From NCBI GenBank assembly GCA_012976225.1, contig JAAVVG010000009.1, forward strand, positions 186,001 through 250,000: 64,000 bases of DNA, in the 5' to 3' direction. Origin of the DNA: Golubevia sp. BC0850 (taxonomy: Eukaryota; Basidiomycota; Exobasidiomycetes; Golubeviales; Golubeviaceae). The position numbers were made by a program, and so were the translations under genes. This document shows, piece after piece, positions 11,251-22,739 of this stretch. Below the pieces are notes generated by a model. That model ran no database searches, was not told the DNA's origin, and saw only the letters and a list, made by a program, of their open reading frames with translations. How positions within the stretch are numbered: the first letter of the stretch is position 1; every line of letters begins with the position of its first letter.

Positions 11251-13381
11251 GTTTGGATGCGATGGAAGTGTTTGGGGGAAAGGAAAGAAGCAAAGCAAGT
11301 TGTGCGAGCTGGTTTTGGGAAAGCGAGCGCGCAAATCGAGCTCGCTCTTCCCTTCCCTTCTCCATGCCTCCCTTTTCGATGTCTTAAAATTCATCTGAAG
11401 CATCAACCAACATCTAGAGAAGCGCGTCTCTGATTCATGGGTCATGTGCAGTAGGAACGGGAAGCTTCTTCTTCAGTAGCTTTCGAAGTCGTAATTCATT
11501 TCGATCCTCGATCAGAGTAGCTCTACGATCCTGTGAGAGTGGGAAAAGGTATTAAGTATCACTATTGGGCCAACAAAAAAAAAGAAGGAGGAAAGGTCTT
11601 AATGAGGAGATGGAGGGTGAGATGAGTTGGATGGAAGTGGAGAAGAAGAGAGAACTCACCTTCCTTGCCATCCTTCATTCTGACTGTATTCTGTCCCTCC
11701 TTGGTACCATGGGATTACATATGGTCTCCTGCTCCATCAGCTGCGACAGCCTACTGAACCAACTTTGAGGAAGGAGAGCGTAGGAAGCGGGACAAGCCCA
11801 ACTTCACGTTCACCATCTCCTGCCAGTTCCTCACATCTGATCTCTGCTTGAGAGAACCGACAGTGATTCCGAAATAGCTTCAAAGATCCAGTTCGACTCG
11901 CTCTCGTAGCAAGCGTCCTGATGACAGTTTCTCGTCTTTGCCTCCTCTGCTTTCTTCGAGAATCTGCCCGAGGTGGGTGAGAACGAGTCTCGACCCGGAA
12001 AGTTAACCTTCTCGTTTTCCATTAGTATCCTCTTCCTGAGGGTTGAAGTGTACAGAAGATCCAAATCTGATTCCAAATGTAAGCGTCGAGACTGCTAGTT
12101 TGGCCGGAGATTGGTGTCGGAGATCGAGCGTCCCATCCGAGAGAACGCTCTATTCTTCTGTCTCGCGCTCTCTCTGATTTGAAAGACGGGAGTGTAGCTT
12201 GAACCACCTCTACTATGACTGACAGTCCTTGGAGATAGAAAGACGCGTAGTCCAATAGAGGATTGAGGGCTTGAAGAACGTCTGCCTAGCCATCCATCCT
12301 TGCTCTTGTAGATTCATGATTGAAGGAAGCCATAGTCCGACTTCTAGACAGCGGTCTGGGTATTCTGGAGTCACCCTGTCCGAAGGGAGTCGAAGATGAA
12401 GGAGGAGTATCGAGGAGGATGAAGTTGAAAGAACGAAAAGAAAGCGCTGAAAGTCGCGAGAAGAATTTAAAATTTAATCGCGTCTCGTCAATCGTTCAGA
12501 ACGCCACTCTGGATCAGGCTCCCGATAGGGAAAGCTGGAAGACGTTAGGCACAACAGACAAATGCTGAAGTGTTTCTGAAGTCTGGAAGATTAAATGTGG
12601 GGCAATGCAAGAGGCAAGCACTTCTGAAGTAGAAAAACCTCCTCTTTCTATCTCGCCGTCTTTCTCATTTCTTCTGTTCTCAAAAGGCTGGCATGAGTGT
12701 TGCATCTTAACGTCTCTATGGCACAAAGGTTGTTGTAATATCTGACTTCACCTCATCACCCAAAAGATTGGATCTCCTCTACTCTCCTTACTCTCCGAGA
12801 AAGTGAATCGTCATTCTTCGGAGCTCTTACTTCGTCTCTAAACACCTCGAAGCTTTCCACGAAGATTGAAGGGAGAGTCAAGTTCTCGCACAGATCAGGC
12901 TCGATCGAACGACCCAAGGTTACTGACAGGTAAGGATTGAATGTGGCGGAGCGAGGCAGACCGAACGTCGCAGCTCTGAAGATGAGTGAGTCTGATGAAT
13001 CATTGAAGAAGCCTGTTCTCCTTGAAAGCAATGCCAGACGACAGAAGTCCCAAAAACTCTTTCGCTGAATGTCTCCAGATCGCTCCTTACGACGTCGCGT
13101 CAGCATCCCCTAGCGTGTCAATGTCAGACTCCACTAGCGCGGAACCTGGGAAAGTCTCAGCAAAGCGAGACCAGTGTTTCTTCGTTCACAAAAGTTATGA
13201 AACCTTCTTCCCTCTTTTCCTTCCTCCCAAATTTCAACATTCTTCAGAAAACCTCCTGCACTTCAGTACTTCAGTTCTCCAGAAGAAGATCCCTCCTCAG
13301 ATTATCGTGAAACGCAGAGATTGCAACTCTCCATCTTCAAGACCCACAGCTACTCTCGACTCCTACACCTCGAATAACATC
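11251..13381. other. gene-poor tract with no supported gene
   Basis: About 2.1 kb between the broken coiled-coil gene and the seven-pass membrane protein. Minus-strand frames are open in patches (for example 11831-12076, 12022-12255, 12514-12726, 12756-13106) and some look protein-like, including a leucine-rich patch around 12520-12600, but they are interrupted, change frame and match no family I recognise. They may be remains of a second decayed gene. The plus frame upstream of 13382 is open from 13031, which could be an N-terminal extension of the next gene. Confidence 0.4.
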
Positions 13382-15448
13382 ATGCGAGTTCCAGCGTATT
13401 CACTAGATCATTTCCAAAAGAACTTGCCTCATTTCTCAACAAATGAAGAGCTGAACTCCTTTCTAAAGGAGGGGTTTGTGCCACAACTGTCTTCAAGCTT
13501 CTACCCACAACTGATTTTGACCTCCGTCGTCCTCTGCATTCTGGTGTTTCTCGGTGAGTAACTCGAGCGCGATTCAGTTATACGATCCCATTGTCAGCAA
13601 GATACCCTTCTTAGCAACGTAACATAATTCTGTCGCCAACTGATCTTCTGCCCGTGTCTTGCCCTGCTCGCTTCTTCACCTCCTTCCAAATCTTCACAGG
13701 GATCTTAACGACCATCTCTCGACTTATCAAGAAGGTATTCTGGGTCTTCAAGATCCAACAATTTCCGAATGGACGGCTATTAGTGAGTAAACGTCAGCGT
13801 GAGCAGCTACCTGCAGACGGGATCAACTCACTATCCTTTTGCTGAGACCATTTTCTTGACTTCACAGGTGTTCAATACCACAAACATCTTCACAATCTGT
13901 CAGCTCATCTTTATCGCTTCGCTCCAGGCGATGGTCTGGGTCGTGCAAGAGCAGTCCGAAGAAAAGATTAGCTCGAGGGACTTCATGTACTCTTTACTCT
14001 TTCCTTGGATCCCTCTAGTCACTGGAGCCTATCTATCGGTTCAGGGAACTTTCGTCGCCTGTCACCAAATCGTCAGCGAACACAGCAGCATGCCATCCGG
14101 GTTTATCGTGAACGGTTTGACGTTTGGGCTGCCAGTCGCAGTCACCGCTTTCGCTCTACCTTTGGCTATCGTTTCTGGAAACAAGTATGCTCATGCTTTC
14201 GAAGATTTTGAAGCTTTGCAAGAAGTTCTTTTAGCTTCTCCTTCCTCAAGGCCGACGGACGCAGATAGACAAGCCACTGCTCTGATTTGGCAATCTCTCA
14301 GCGCTTCTTGGAGAACCTGCTGCTTGGGATTTCTCCTTTGGTCCCTCACAGCCGTCTTTTTCAGTCTCTTGGTCATCATTTTCGGGTATTTGTGAGTAGT
14401 GTTTCCTGTTCTCGTAGGCTTTTCCTGACTTCCCCCCTCCCGACTGACAGATGAATCTCTCGCCTTGCATCTCCTCTACAATAATCTTTGCTGATCCAAC
14501 GGAACTTAGCCTCATCAAATCTCTCTACCGTCATCTCCGAGAATGCAGAAAGAATGGCAACGGAACACACTTCACTACCCAAACCATTACCACTTATTTT
14601 CCATCCCGAGCTGTGCCCGCAGATGCGACTGAGCACTCAAAGGCAGGAAAGATGACTTCAAGGGCAAAAAGAGTTGTCTTGAGTTCTGCCATTCAACTCA
14701 TCCTGCTTCTTGGTGTTGGAATCACAGCTGGGTCTTTAGGATGCTTGGTAATCAGCGCCTACATCGCCGCTGATGTTTACGAACTTTCAGCTACCGCTCC
14801 AAGGCTAGCTCAAGTGGCAGTCAGTAGGTTACTGTTATCAATAATGTATCTAGTTGTCCTTTGTGGGGCCTTCACCTTTACACTAAGTAGGTAGATAGTG
14901 TCGAAGCTTGTGCTACCCTTACCTTCAGCCCCACTGATTTTCTGGTCCTCTCTGGGTTTCCCTCTCCAGTCAGTATTTCATCTTTCTCTGCCATTTTAGA
15001 GAACTACACCAAGAAGAGACGAAGCAGCAAAAAGTCTAGAATCTCAAGGATCGTACGAAACCTGATAGAGATGTTGCCAATAAGGTTAAGAAACGAAATT
15101 CTGAAGCACCAAGAAGACGCTGAAGGTGACGACAACCCAGATTCAAACTCAGTTCCTCTACCTCCTATGGTCAAAAGAAACAGGACAGCTCCTTCATCTA
15201 ATCTAGTTCCCAGCTTTCTCCAAGAAGAGGAAGAAGAGGGAGGTGAGGCGGATGGGTTTTGGAGAGAGAGTCAAGTTGATGAAGAAGAAGGGGAATTCGA
15301 CCGTAGATCCGCAAGTAAATACAGCAAGACTAAGAGCAATGCAAGCTCTAGAAGTCTTCAAGATCTAGCAGTGAACATGGGAGGTGAAGAGGTGGAAGAC
15401 GAAGTTCAGGTTGCAGATCCCGGCGTGTTGGAGGGCGGTGGAAAATGA
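13382..15448 (+). CDS. seven-pass membrane protein of unknown function
   Basis: I do not recognise the family. Exons end or start at 13553, 13700-13782, 13868-14391, 14510-14886 and 14970-15448; all phases close, giving 544 residues from ATG 13382. Seven hydrophobic segments are visible: LILTSVVLCILVFLG, IFTICQLIFIASLQAMVWV, LLFPWIPLVTGAYLSV, FGLPVAVTAFALPLAIV, CLGFLLWSLTAVFFSLLVI, LILLLGVGITAGSLGCLVI and LLLSIMYLVVLCGAFTF. The ~160-residue C-terminal tail is hydrophilic, acidic and Ser-rich. The frame is open further upstream to ATG 13031 (117 more residues), but that part looks uncoding, and a CT-rich leader precedes 13382. Seven segments suggest a receptor-like or fungal-specific integral membrane protein; there is no motif to go further. 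Confidence 0.7.
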
Positions 15449-15665
15449 AATGAGAGAGACTAACTTCATATTTGCTTTTATGCTCTATTGCTTGTACTTA
15501 TACCACATACCCATTCCCAGAATATGTATCTTGTCTCGTCTGTGTTCTTGAAAAGGTGTCTCTTAGGCTCTTGGACGAGTGTGACTAACTTTTGTTGATC
15601 AATTCCAAAAGAAACATCACTATTAAGAGAGGGGGCTACAAATACAATCTTCTATCATCATCCAT

Positions 15666-17709
15666 CTAATTAATCTCATAATTTTCGAAATCCTCACTTT
15701 CATCGTCAGAAGATTCATCTTCCTTATTCCCATTTGCTTCTCCGTCCCCATTACCGTTTCCATTTCCATTTGCATTCCCAACTGAAGTCTGACCACTTCC
15801 ACTAGCTTCACCTGCATCTCCATCTCCACTCTTGCTCTTGAAACCTTCTTTCAAACTCCAATTGTTGGCATAAGGACCTCTCTTCTGAAGATCAGCGATC
15901 TCAGATAAAGCTTCCTTGAGATAGCTTTCAGGTTGTTTAGTTCTTTCTCTTAAAGCCTTGGAAGTCCAATATGGATATTGTTCGAATGCTCTGAATAGAG
16001 CATCGTTTAATTCGTTGAGAGGTAGACGAACCATCTTTTCTTTGGCTGAAGAAGCAGTCTTGGCAGTGGGAGCCTGAGAGGTGGAAGAGAGGAGTTGTAT
16101 GGTAGGCGTTGTGTGGTAGGGAGTGAGGAAAGGGAATGAAAAAAGGGAAGGCAGAAAGATCAGGAAAATGCAACGTGACCGAAGTAAGAGTCAAAATGAT
16201 CGAGTTCTCTGCTACCTTCGCTCTTTGAATCTTCCTCAGAGACACCTTACATCTTCCTATCTTGGAACTCGAATCAAAAATGAAACTCACGAAACTCCAA
16301 GCCTTCTTCTTAGCTCCAGAAATCCCACTAGCGATTCTATTCCCTTCCCCTTCAGTTTGATCATTGAACAAAATGACCGATCTCTTTGGCTTCGAAGCTT
16401 CTTCCTTTCTTTGGCGCATCAATTGTCTATATTCCGCTGAAAGCAGAGAGCTTGGTTTGGAAGAGGAAAGTGGGTTTGATGTAGAGGTAGATCCAATTGG
16501 TGTCATTTGAGGCTTGAGAGCTGCTTCGTTGGAGATTCTACCTGAGAATTCGGTGTAGCCTAATAGAGTGGATAGAAGGGAGTTGATTGAAATATCGAGA
16601 ATCGTAGGAAAAGAAGAAAAAGAAGGGCGGGTGATGGGTTGTTAGATGAGGTGGTTGTGTTGTTCGAGTTACTCTACCGAAATCAGCCTGTTTGAAGAAG
16701 CTCCCTACCCAACTGTGAGACCCAGACTTGTTTTTTATCATCAAGACTTGTTTTTTTTACATCAGCTTACTTTCCTAGGCCTTGACCCATTGTCAAAGAG
16801 AAGGTAGAGAGCGTTGTCCCACGAACTGAACCCACTCTCTCTCCCCCTTCCTTCTCTACTTCCATTACTTCAAACATCTCCACCTACTCACGCTTTCCTT
16901 TTCTTCTCAACATAGATCCATCAATATTTCTCTCCTTTCCTTTGCCCTTTCCATTGTCCTTTCTGTCTCCATCCTGCTCTTCCTCCTCCTCATCATCTTC
17001 TGGAACGAAAGTCTCCTTGAAAGCAAACATGTTCCTTGCTCTAGTAGCTGCAGTATCAGTGGATCTCATATCATAGACTCTAGGAATGCTTGATGAGGCC
17101 TTAGAATCTGCTTTGGTTTGATTAGAATCCGGAATGGCCGGAGCTGGTGCTTCTGGTAATCTGAGCTCCATTCCACTAGTTTCTCCTTTCTCACTGGAAG
17201 GGAAAAGATGGTTTGAATAAGAGATGATCAAATGGTCAGACAACAGAAGACGATCGTCAGCTCTTTGGAGCTGAGCTCTTCCTAGAGTTGAGTTGCTATC
17301 ATCCCCTCTTGCACCACTCTCCCTATCCAACTTACTCGGTATAAACTCTAACAGTTCCCAATAGTACATCATCTTTATCGATCTTCTTCCAAGAATCCAA
17401 CAAGAAGTTTGGGATTTTGACAAGCCACATTTGAGTGTTAGCTCCTGAAGAGAGATCGAAATTCTCATTAGGTTCAGGTGACAATTCTCTTAATCTATAA
17501 TCTGTTTCCTTCTGTTTAGATTTCCCTTTATCATTATCTTTTGATTGAAGGGTTGATTTTGATGCTTTGTTCTGTTTGTTGGGTTGAGAGTCATCTCTGG
17601 ATCTCTTTCCCAAAGTTGAAGTTGCAGTCGCAGCAGTTGAGGTTCTGTTGGTATTGGCAGTTGCTGAGGTCTCTGGTAATGGTTCAACGTCATCTTCGTA
17701 GGAGCTCAT
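15666..17709 (-). CDS. TFG2: transcription initiation factor IIF subunit beta (TFIIF beta/RAP30)
   Basis: General RNA polymerase II factor that works with TFIIF alpha to recruit polymerase and stabilise the initiation complex. Four exons (17336-17709, 16892-17193, 16291-16559, 15666-16073), all phases closing, 450 residues. N-terminal dimerisation part: WLVKIPNFLLDSWKK, then VLLGTVRVYTDEKGE built across the first splice. Middle: YTEFSGRISNEAALKP, then LSAEYRQLMRQRKEEASKPK, as in fungal Tfg2. C-terminal winged helix: MVRLPLNELNDALFRAFEQY, YWTSKALRERTKQPESYLKE and GPYANNWSLKEGF. Insertions are acidic or Lys/Gly-rich, and the protein ends in a Gly/Asn-rich, acidic tail. The 332-nt second intron contains stop-free stretches that should not be mistaken for exons. 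Divergent partner: the phosphatase gene at 17854. Confidence 0.9.
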
Positions 17710-17853
17710 CTTTATGGTGAATCAAACTTGAAGATTTGAATAAAGAGGATGGAAGGAGTAACTAGTAAGGGGGATGCTAGGATTCTATTGCTCCCTTGTT
17801 CTCTCCGGCTGCAGTCATCATCAAGAAGTTCTTAACCGTCCTTTCCATCATCG
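17710..17853. promoter_or_regulatory. bidirectional promoter, TFG2 / inositol monophosphatase-like gene
   Basis: 144 bp between divergent start codons. It must hold both core promoters unless the transcripts start inside each other. No clear TATA box; the part next to the phosphatase gene is CT-rich. Confidence 0.45.
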
Positions 17854-19407
17854 ATGACTTCTTCCTGCGGCTCTCCTCAAACAGAAGTGGAAGTCAATCT
17901 GGAAGAAGTTCACGATTTCTTAACCTCACTGAGTATAAAGGCTGGCTCGTTACTCAGGAAGAACGTCTTCTTCAGGTCGCAACAAGGTTATCCATCATCT
18001 TCATCATCATCATCATCAACTACCACTACCACTTCTTCAGATTCAACCCTAGACACTTTGAGGATAGAAGACAAAGATTCAAGTGTTGATATAGTTACTG
18101 ATGTGGATTTAGCAGTTGAGGAGTTCATCATATCAAAGATTAGGCAAAGGTTTCCTGAATATCAGATTTTGGCGGAAGAGACTTATGCTGCTGGCGGGAG
18201 TAAGAAGTTCGAATTGGATGATGTGAGTAGAGTAACAATCAGAAAAGAGGGTATCCTGTAGAATGAGGGAGGAATGGAGTCCAAGGAAGAAGGGAGGCAA
18301 GGCTGATCCTTATCACCACTTTCCTTCTTTTCCTTCCAAAAAAGAGGCCAACAATCATTATAGACCCTTTAGATGGAACAGTAAATTTAACCCATATGTT
18401 CCCTTTAGTATGCATCTCTTTAGGTTTCTCTCAAAACCGAAAAGCCACAGTAGGAGCGATCTACGCTCCACTTTTAGGTTCTTTCGATGAAACCAATTCG
18501 TCTTTAGGAACTCTTTGGAGCGCTTGTAAAGGTAGAGGAGCTTATCAATCTTATCCTTTAATCAATAAAGAAGAATCTACAACTTTGAAATATTTAGAAA
18601 CTCATGCTTTTGGAAAGGTCGGTTCGAATTTGAATCCAAATCCTATCTCCAATGGTTCTTCATCTGGATCTGGAGCTAAACCTTTGAGACTTCCTTTAGG
18701 ACCTTTAAGACCTCTTCCTAAGAATTCACCTAATGGATTACTTTTAGCTTCGGAATGGGGCAAAGATAGGAAAACTTCAAAGGACAGTAATTTAAGAAGA
18801 AAGGCTGATACTTTTTTCAATTTGGCGGCTGATAAGAATTCTAGAATTGATGTGGATGAAAACAAGAGTGGTTGTTTGAAGTCGAATTCAAATGAAGGAT
18901 CAAATGGAAATGAAATTGGTGACGAGAGCTTAGAGACTTTATTCGGTGGACAAGTTCATGGAATTAGAAGTTTAGGTTCTGCAGCTTTGGATTTAGCTTA
19001 TACTGCTTCTGGCAGTGTAGACATTTTCTGGGAAGGAGGTTGTTGGGAATGGGTGAGTAAAGAAGAAAAAACAACTTTCCATAGCAACTCCATTCATTCT
19101 CTTCTGAACCTGGCCTCCCTCTCTCTTTCAGGATGTATGCGCAGGAATAGCAATCCTAACAGAAGCAGGTGGAATAGTAGTAGATTCAAATCCTCCTCTA
19201 AAATCCTCCCCTCTTTGGAATTCTTCGAATAAGCATCAAACACTTCCAGCCGCTTCACTTGGTGCAAGAAGGTTTCTTTGCATTAGAGCTTGTGGAGCTA
19301 CTGATGATGAAACTTCCATACAAGCTCAAGAACGAGTCGTGAGAGAGATTTGGAAAAGAACTAAAGGATTGGATTATATGAGAGATGGAGTGGAATATTC
19401 CAATTGA
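17854..19407 (+). CDS. inositol monophosphatase family protein
   Basis: Mg-dependent, Li-sensitive phosphatase fold that removes phosphate from myo-inositol monophosphate or related small phosphates. Exons 17854-18222, 18345-19052 and 19132-19407, phases close, 450 residues. Metal-site motifs in order: ILAEETY (glutamate of site 1), IIIDPLDGTVNLTHMFP (the DPxDGT motif), and WEWDVCAGIAILTEAGG (the WDxAxG motif, with the aspartate supplied by the third exon). The family is usually 260-300 residues. Extra length comes from a Ser/Thr run at residues ~50-65 and a large Ser/Asn-rich insertion of about 120 residues between the DPLDGT motif and the C-terminal motif, so the protein is about half as long again as its relatives. 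The insertion is in frame and on the surface side of the fold by position. Exact substrate not assigned (Inm1 or QutG type). Confidence 0.88.
17992..18019. repeat. ATC trinucleotide repeat in coding sequence
   Basis: Encodes the poly-Ser run near residue 50 of the inositol monophosphatase-like protein. Confidence 0.85.
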
Positions 19408-19821
19408 AGAAGTCGGACAACCTTTTTTTTTCTCTTTTTTCTCTGCATCTAGAAATCGCAATTTCATACACTTTGATGTCATCACTTTTCTTGGTCAAGT
19501 GTTTTACTCTCAGTTCGATTTTGGACTTGAGGAGAGAGATCAAAAACAATCACTCTGACAAATCAAGAGAAGATTAGAATTTGCTTCTCTATGAATGATT
19601 CCGTTCGGTTTCGAGTTCAGTTCGATCTTCGATCTTCTACTTCCGGATCGAGATGCTTTTGGGGTTTTATCCTGTTGAGTGAAACTGAGGGAGTTGCAGA
19701 GCAGGATTTAGAAGAGGCAAGTCTTCCAGAACGTTCTAGAATCTAGCGCTCTCCAATTTTGACGAGGTTCAAAAATCATGGATCAATTCCATTCTCTTCT
19801 TTTTCCACTCCTCATCCAACA
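19408..19821. other. intergenic region, no gene seen
   Basis: About 410 bp of 3' flank of the phosphatase gene and promoter of the next gene. A T-rich run near 19423-19440 follows the phosphatase stop. Confidence 0.6.
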
Positions 19822-21246
19822 ATGCAAGCCAGTCATCCCTATCGATTACCTAACACTCAATCACAATCACAATTCACCGGTCACAAGAAAAGGAGTCGAA
19901 GAAGCGTAACAGATCGAAGAATTTCTCAACCCACTCAATCCAGTAAAAGTTCTCCTCCGTCTTCCAATTCCTCCAGATCCACTTCACCAGATCCAGATCC
20001 AGGTCCAGACAAATTAGATTACAGTTCATGTTTAAATCCAACAGGTCCTTCCGCCACCTCAACCACGGAAAGACAATCCACTCAGAAACCTCCCAGAAAG
20101 AAAAGGATGCATTCCTTATCAAATTCTTTTCAAGCTCTCGATATGACTACAAGTCTAAATGCTGCCAATCGAAAGACTCAAGCGTTTCGAACTAATACAA
20201 GTGAAATGACATTCATGGATCAAGAACCTTTTTCCATTAGCGCTCCTTTCAATTCAAAGCGGAACTCAAAAGATCTAGGTGGAACAAGCCGAGGTGAATT
20301 TGAATCGATCGATACAGAAATGAGAACTCAAAAACCTCCAGCAAGTTATCAAATCGATGATCATAGAGTGTTAGTTACCAGGTTATCGGAAAGTGAAAGT
20401 GAAGAAGAGGATGAAGGAGAGACACAAGAAGGAGAGAATCACTTCAACACTGCTAAACCGAAAGAAGATCTGATATCTAACAACTCAACAGATAATTTAA
20501 TAATCAACTCAGATCTGATAGCAAAATTAGAGGCAGAGGTTAAACGAAGAACTTTATTAGGAATCGGTGGTGAAAGAGAACATCCAAACAATTCTTATTT
20601 GAATCCAAACCCTAGATCTCATCGAAGACTTTCAAACAGAAGAAAATCGAATGCTTCAAGTTCTAATAGTAATTCTAGTAGTGGGAATGTGACTCCTGGA
20701 GGAGAAGGTTCAGAAATGAGCAATCAAACATCTTCTGCAGCTTTGATTTTGTGGAAATCCCCTGATGAAATTTTGAAAGCTACTCATCAAAATAAAAAAA
20801 CTCAGATTCAATCTTCAAAGATCTCTGGATATGAATCAGATTTAGATTCAAGTTTCAAGAGAAATGAAACTCCAAACAATGTTTTCTCAAAGTTTCAACA
20901 AGAATCTCAGTTGAGAAGAACTTTTTCTTCTGTTTCTCAAGAAGCTGAACTTCAAAGACTTAGATATGAATCGAATCCTAGTCTTAGCTATAACCAGCCA
21001 GGATCAAGTGAAAGTCTAATATCAGGAGGTATAGGTTCTACCTCGACTCAAGCTAACTTCGTTCAGTCTCAGTCTCAGCCTCAGCCTCAAGATCAAGCAT
21101 CTCCTTTCAGTTTTGGTCAAGTTTTTATGCCTGGTTATAGTTTTGGAGATGGAAGGTCGGTTGGAGGTATCGCGGAAGATGGAAATAGCGAGGATTCAAG
21201 GTGGCAACGCAGAGTTGGGGAAGACGATGGGATGGATCTGGATTGA
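19822..21246 (+). CDS. Ser/Asn-rich low-complexity protein, unknown function
   Basis: Single uninterrupted frame of 474 residues from ATG 19822 to TGA 21246. The frame is open for 21 codons further upstream but without another ATG. No domain is recognised. Composition is dominated by Ser, Asn, Gln, Pro and Glu, with a basic patch HKKRSRRSVTDRR near residue 25, a basic PPRKKRMHSLSNSF near residue 93, an acidic run SESESEEEDEGE near residue 190, and a Gln/Pro repeat QSQSQPQPQDQ near residue 425. Basic clusters of this kind fit nuclear localisation. The pattern suggests a mostly disordered regulatory protein. Confidence 0.65.
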   Translation: MQASHPYRLPNTQSQSQFTGHKKRSRRSVTDRRISQPTQSSKSSPPSSNSSRSTSPDPDPGPDKLDYSSCLNPTGPSATSTTERQSTQKPPRKKRMHSLSNSFQALDMTTSLNAANRKTQAFRTNTSEMTFMDQEPFSISAPFNSKRNSKDLGGTSRGEFESIDTEMRTQKPPASYQIDDHRVLVTRLSESESEEEDEGETQEGENHFNTAKPKEDLISNNSTDNLIINSDLIAKLEAEVKRRTLLGIGGEREHPNNSYLNPNPRSHRRLSNRRKSNASSSNSNSSSGNVTPGGEGSEMSNQTSSAALILWKSPDEILKATHQNKKTQIQSSKISGYESDLDSSFKRNETPNNVFSKFQQESQLRRTFSSVSQEAELQRLRYESNPSLSYNQPGSSESLISGGIGSTSTQANFVQSQSQPQPQDQASPFSFGQVFMPGYSFGDGRSVGGIAEDGNSEDSRWQRRVGEDDGMDLD

Positions 21247-22739
21247 ACAGTTTCAAATTGAAATCAATGTCCCTATTCTATGCTTTGCTGATTTTGATCT
21301 GCATAATGATGTTTTTTTTCTGAATTGAAGATCGAAGATCGTCCTTTCAGATTATGAGGTGTGACCGGGTGACCCATTGACTCCAAAGTTGAGACTTCAG
21401 ATCTGACTTCTATGAATTCTCAAATCTCAAGGTCCAAAGCTTCAGCTTCTTGCTTTTGATCTTTCTCTTGGAATCAGCTATCTCAAACCTTTGAGATCAT
21501 CTCCAGATAGAATCTTTTTAGATCTTTGAAAGAAAGATTTACATTAGAATAGGATTGTTTCCCCTTTTCGGGGATGTGTTGGTCCTCTCTCTCTCTCTCC
21601 CCTACAATAACCGCAGTCCCCAATTTTAGAAACGATTGAAACAAAGCAAGATCAAATGAGGGTAATGGAATGTGCTTTTGATGCGAGGACGAGGAAAAAT
21701 GCAGCGAGCTGAAAGAGAGTTCAGCGAAAAGATCGATAGGATCAGAATCAGCAACGCAGATGGGGCTAAACCAATGCAAGACCTGCAAAACGACCTTTCT
21801 TCTCTCAAAATTCGTCGGGTCAAAGGCCAAGACTGAAGGTACCTTTCCAGGGAATCAATCAATAAGCAAAAGTACGCCGCCGATTCAAACCAGCTTTTTT
21901 TTCTCTACAAAAGGGAAGGTAAAATTCTTCTTCAGCTACCTTAACTACCTTCTTCTTCTTCTTCTTCTATTCAAATTTGAAAGGTCTTCAAGTTGAAAAG
22001 TAAGCATTAAAAGTGAATTAGAAATCTTAAAGGTGAGTTCAGATTGAAGATGACTAAAGAGATGGCCGAGAGGATACTGGACGGCAGGTGGAAAGTGGAG
22101 GACCGGGAAGAGGGATTGGAGTCAGAGGAGGTATCCAATTGGATTTCGAATTGAAAGGAGGGGTGACAACGGAAAAGGTGACAGAGGAAATGGAAATAGA
22201 TGCTAGGAAGGGGTTCAGAAAGAGAAGTTGAAATGGAGTTAGTTGGAATTTAGCTCAACAACTTCGAGATTAAAAAAAACTCGCAGTCGCAGTCGTAACC
22301 AACTCCACACAAGTATGAATTATGGATCGTCAGTTTCCAACGTCCAACCTTAAAAGCTACGAATTCGACAAGTTTTAATCTACGAATTTAGCAAATCGCA
22401 CTCAACCAATAACCAACTTCATCTTCAGCACGTTCTGTCAGCAACAGAGGGAGCTAATCGATACTCACTCTCCCATCTCACCATCTCACCTCTTTGCTCC
22501 ATCTTTCAATCGGTTCCATCTAATTTCAAATATAATCTTCAATCCTCCTCCCTCTTCCTTTTGCAATACCTCAATTCTGATTGGCTACAATTCGAATCAC
22601 CCAAGGTTAGTCTTATAAAGTAGCTTCCTCCATCTCGATCTCTCACAGACCTACTCGCTTGCCCTAACCTTCATTCTCTCTTCCTCTTAACAAGTCTCTT
22701 CCATCTGTTCTATTCAATCCTAACTCCTTACTTCTCAAG
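21247..22739. promoter_or_regulatory. long upstream region of the siderophore gene
   Basis: About 1.5 kb without a supported gene, the longest clean promoter-like region in the window. An inverted CCAAT box (ATTGGC) lies near 22580 and a TATAAAG box at 22614-22620, about 120 bp before the start codon. A CT microsatellite lies at 21585-21599 and a TTC run near 21950-21966. Long regulated promoters fit iron-controlled genes, but no GATA cluster stands out close to the core promoter. Confidence 0.45.

Noticed and set aside
12756-13106. Minus-strand frame resembling an F-box or BTB fragment
   Set aside because: No recognisable motif on close reading, interrupted on both sides; kept only as a note in the gene-poor tract.
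16562-16882. Open stretch between TFG2 exons that could be another exon
   Set aside because: Skipping it gives closed phases and the conserved GRISNEAALKP block; it adds nothing from the family.
21470-21735. Three HGATAR-like sites (near 21478, 21502 and 21728) upstream of the siderophore gene, possible iron-repressor targets
   Set aside because: They are about 1 kb from the start codon and no more frequent than expected by chance in 1.5 kb; no cluster near the core promoter.
22663-22680. CCCTAACC-like word as a telomere repeat or telomerase template
   Set aside because: Single occurrence in a promoter, no tandem array.
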